From an uncultured Alphaproteobacteria bacterium (GTDB lineage Bacteria; Pseudomonadota; Alphaproteobacteria; HIMB59), in assembly GCA_902595525.1 (NCBI GenBank), contig CACJQJ010000018.1:1-6909 (forward strand): a stretch of DNA of 6,909 nt, given 5' to 3'. The notes beneath the pieces were generated by a model. The model did no database searches, was not told the origin of the DNA, and saw nothing but the letters and a program-made list of their open reading frames with translations. A program made the position numbers and the translations under genes. This document shows, piece by piece, positions 5,829 to 6,909 of this stretch. The first letter of the stretch is position 1, and every line of letters starts with the position of its first letter.

Positions 5829-6608
5829 ATGTCTAGAATAAAAATAGCTATCGCAGGGGCATTAGGAAGAATGGGAAATAATCTCATAAATTCTGCTCTA
5901 TCGAATAATAACGTTGAGCTCGTTGGAGTATTTGATGTTAAAGATATTGACCCTAGCTTTATTAATAAAAATCAAATTCAAGAAAATGTTTTTACTACTA
6001 GGGAAGAATCATTTGAAAAAGCAGATATAGTTATAGATTTTACAACACCTAAGGCCTTATTTAATTTTACGGAATCTGCCGTTTCTAATAATACAGGATT
6101 AGTTATTGGAACGACCGGATTAGATGAGAGCCACTTTAACCTTTTAAAGCAAACAAGTAATTCAACAAGAGTATTTTACGCACCAAATATGAGCTATGGA
6201 GTTAATACATTTTTTGAAATAGCAAGAAAAGCCGCAAAACACTTAAAAGAATTCGATATAGAAATAATTGAAACACACCACCGACATAAAAAGGATGCAC
6301 CTAGTGGAACAGCTTTAAAGCTCGGAGAAGAGATTGTAGCAGAGCTTGGACTATCCAAATCAAATTTTAATTTTAAACGTCAGGATCAAGAAGGCCAGAG
6401 AAAAGAAAATGAAATTGGTTTCTCATCTATTAGAGGTGGAAATATTCCAGGTGAACATACGGTCATATTTCACGGTGACAATGAGTCTATAGAATTAACA
6501 CACAAGGCCCACAACAGAAAAATTTTTTCTGATGGCGCTATTCAAGCAGCAGTATGGTTATCAACAAAGGAAAAAGGCTTTTACACCTTCAAAGATATGA
6601 TTAGTTAG
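5829..6608 (+). CDS. dapB: 4-hydroxy-tetrahydrodipicolinate reductase DapB
   Basis: A cytoplasmic enzyme of the diaminopimelate/lysine pathway that reduces 4-hydroxy-tetrahydrodipicolinate with NAD(P)H; its product feeds both lysine and peptidoglycan. At 259 residues it is slightly shorter than the E. coli enzyme but complete. The Rossmann dinucleotide motif is GALGRMGN (10-17). DFTTP (70-74) and GTTGL (94-98) line the cofactor site, APNMSYGVN (118-126) is conserved, and the catalytic block ETHHRHKKDAPSGTA (148-162) holds the expected acid His150 and Lys154 with the usual four-residue spacing. IRGGNIPGEHTV (near 201-212) is also a family signature. It starts with ATG and no visible Shine-Dalgarno. 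It is not next to dnaJ or carA, the common gammaproteobacterial neighbours, at least on this side. Its last eight bases overlap the convergent DUF2244-like gene. Confidence 0.96.
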   Translation: MSRIKIAIAGALGRMGNNLINSALSNNNVELVGVFDVKDIDPSFINKNQIQENVFTTREESFEKADIVIDFTTPKALFNFTESAVSNNTGLVIGTTGLDESHFNLLKQTSNSTRVFYAPNMSYGVNTFFEIARKAAKHLKEFDIEIIETHHRHKKDAPSGTALKLGEEIVAELGLSKSNFNFKRQDQEGQRKENEIGFSSIRGGNIPGEHTVIFHGDNESIELTHKAHNRKIFSDGAIQAAVWLSTKEKGFYTFKDMIS

Positions 6609-6909
6609 ACGAGGAGCTGTACTTCTCAATAATTCTTTTTAATTTTTTCCTTCTATCCTCACTCAAAAAACTAGCGAAGAATTTTTTCTTTCCAGCGTAA
6701 TTTACGCTTAATGAATTTTTTTCATTCTTTATCTTCAACCAATTTAAATTATAACTATTTTGTTCAATAACCTCATCTCCATCAAGCTGCTCTAATTGCA
6801 TAGATTTTGATTCTAATGAAATTTTTTCTGTTTTTTTTAGACTCTTTACAAAAAAATAAGTACATACGACCAAAATAGAAAATTCAACAATACCAAATAT
6901 GATTATCGG
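6601..6909 (-). CDS. DUF2244-like membrane protein (5' partial, runs off right edge)
   Basis: The frame stays open from a TAA at 6603-6601 through the right edge, giving 102 visible residues. A TTG at 6873 is only an internal codon, because hydrophobic sequence continues upstream of it (IIIFGIVEFSI joins LVVCTYFFV). The visible part has one membrane segment at residues 1-21, a basic stretch (KSLKK), then a soluble tail with a W-L-K-I strand (57-60), NYAGKKKFF and FLSEDRRKKL (81-90). The order of features (F-G-x-x-E-F in the helix, Cys-x-Tyr, the E-x-I strand, a W-x-x-x strand, then F-L-x-E-x-R-x-x-L) fits DUF2244, a two-helix membrane family of unknown function in proteobacteria. The first helix and start codon should lie beyond the window. 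I recall such genes near cytochrome oxidase clusters, but the window cannot show that. It ends inside the dapB 3' end, an eight-base tail-to-tail overlap. Confidence 0.72.
   Translation of the reverse strand, partial: PIIIFGIVEFSILVVCTYFFVKSLKKTEKISLESKSMQLEQLDGDEVIEQNSYNLNWLKIKNEKNSLSVNYAGKKKFFASFLSEDRRKKLKRIIEKYSSSSN

Noticed and set aside
6871..6909. Start of the right-edge gene at the TTG (6873)
   Set aside because: In-frame hydrophobic codons continue to the window edge and complete the membrane helix, so the true start is outside.
1..6909. CRISPR arrays, tRNA or rRNA genes, insertion sequences, attachment sites
   Set aside because: I saw no spaced repeats, cloverleaf-like conserved blocks, terminal inverted repeats or transposase-like frames anywhere in the window.

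Overview
The window is a compact, AT-rich (about 30% GC by eye) bacterial chromosome segment with almost no spacer DNA. The protein set is Gram-negative: Sec-exported periplasmic proteins, a c556-type cytochrome, a CybB-like cytochrome b561, a DUF2244-like membrane protein and a standard DapB. Together with the strongly AT-biased codons (Lys, Asn and Ile rich), this fits a streamlined proteobacterium. My best guess is a marine gammaproteobacterium of the SAR86 or SUP05 kind, but that rests on general resemblance only. I see no transposon, phage gene, tRNA, rRNA or CRISPR array.

Layout, left to right. (1) Positions 1-2077, plus strand: a sulfur amino acid pair. The first gene is a trans-sulfuration PLP enzyme (cystathionine gamma-synthase/lyase family) whose N-terminus is cut by the window edge; one base later comes a fold-type II PLP enzyme of the cysteine synthase / cystathionine beta-synthase family. 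(2) Positions 2082-2618, minus strand: a cytochrome b561 of the CybB type, ending tail to tail with the cysteine synthase gene. (3) Positions 2656-5565, plus strand: a tightly packed run of five genes. It holds a complete tungstate ABC transporter (TupA binding protein, TupB permease, TupC ATPase), then an exported cytochrome c'/c556 and an exported single-domain rhodanese. (4) Positions 5584-5754, minus strand: a 56-residue protein with two membrane segments, easily missed by gene callers. (5) Positions 5829-6608, plus strand: dapB of lysine/diaminopimelate synthesis. (6) Positions 6601-6909, minus strand: the C-terminal part of a DUF2244-like membrane protein, which overlaps the end of dapB by 8 bases and runs off the right edge.

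How the genes may work together: the first pair makes or interconverts cysteine, cystathionine and homocysteine. The central run joins tungstate uptake to a periplasmic electron carrier and a sulfurtransferase, with a membrane cytochrome b next to it on the other strand. This suggests, without proving, that tungstate supplies a periplasmic oxidoreductase encoded elsewhere. No tungsten or molybdenum enzyme lies inside the window. Nothing here is clearly a new biological system. The most notable points are the tup-cytochrome-rhodanese grouping, the unannotated small membrane protein, a phenylalanine in the normally small position of the cysteine synthase substrate loop, and the near-complete lack of Shine-Dalgarno sequences.
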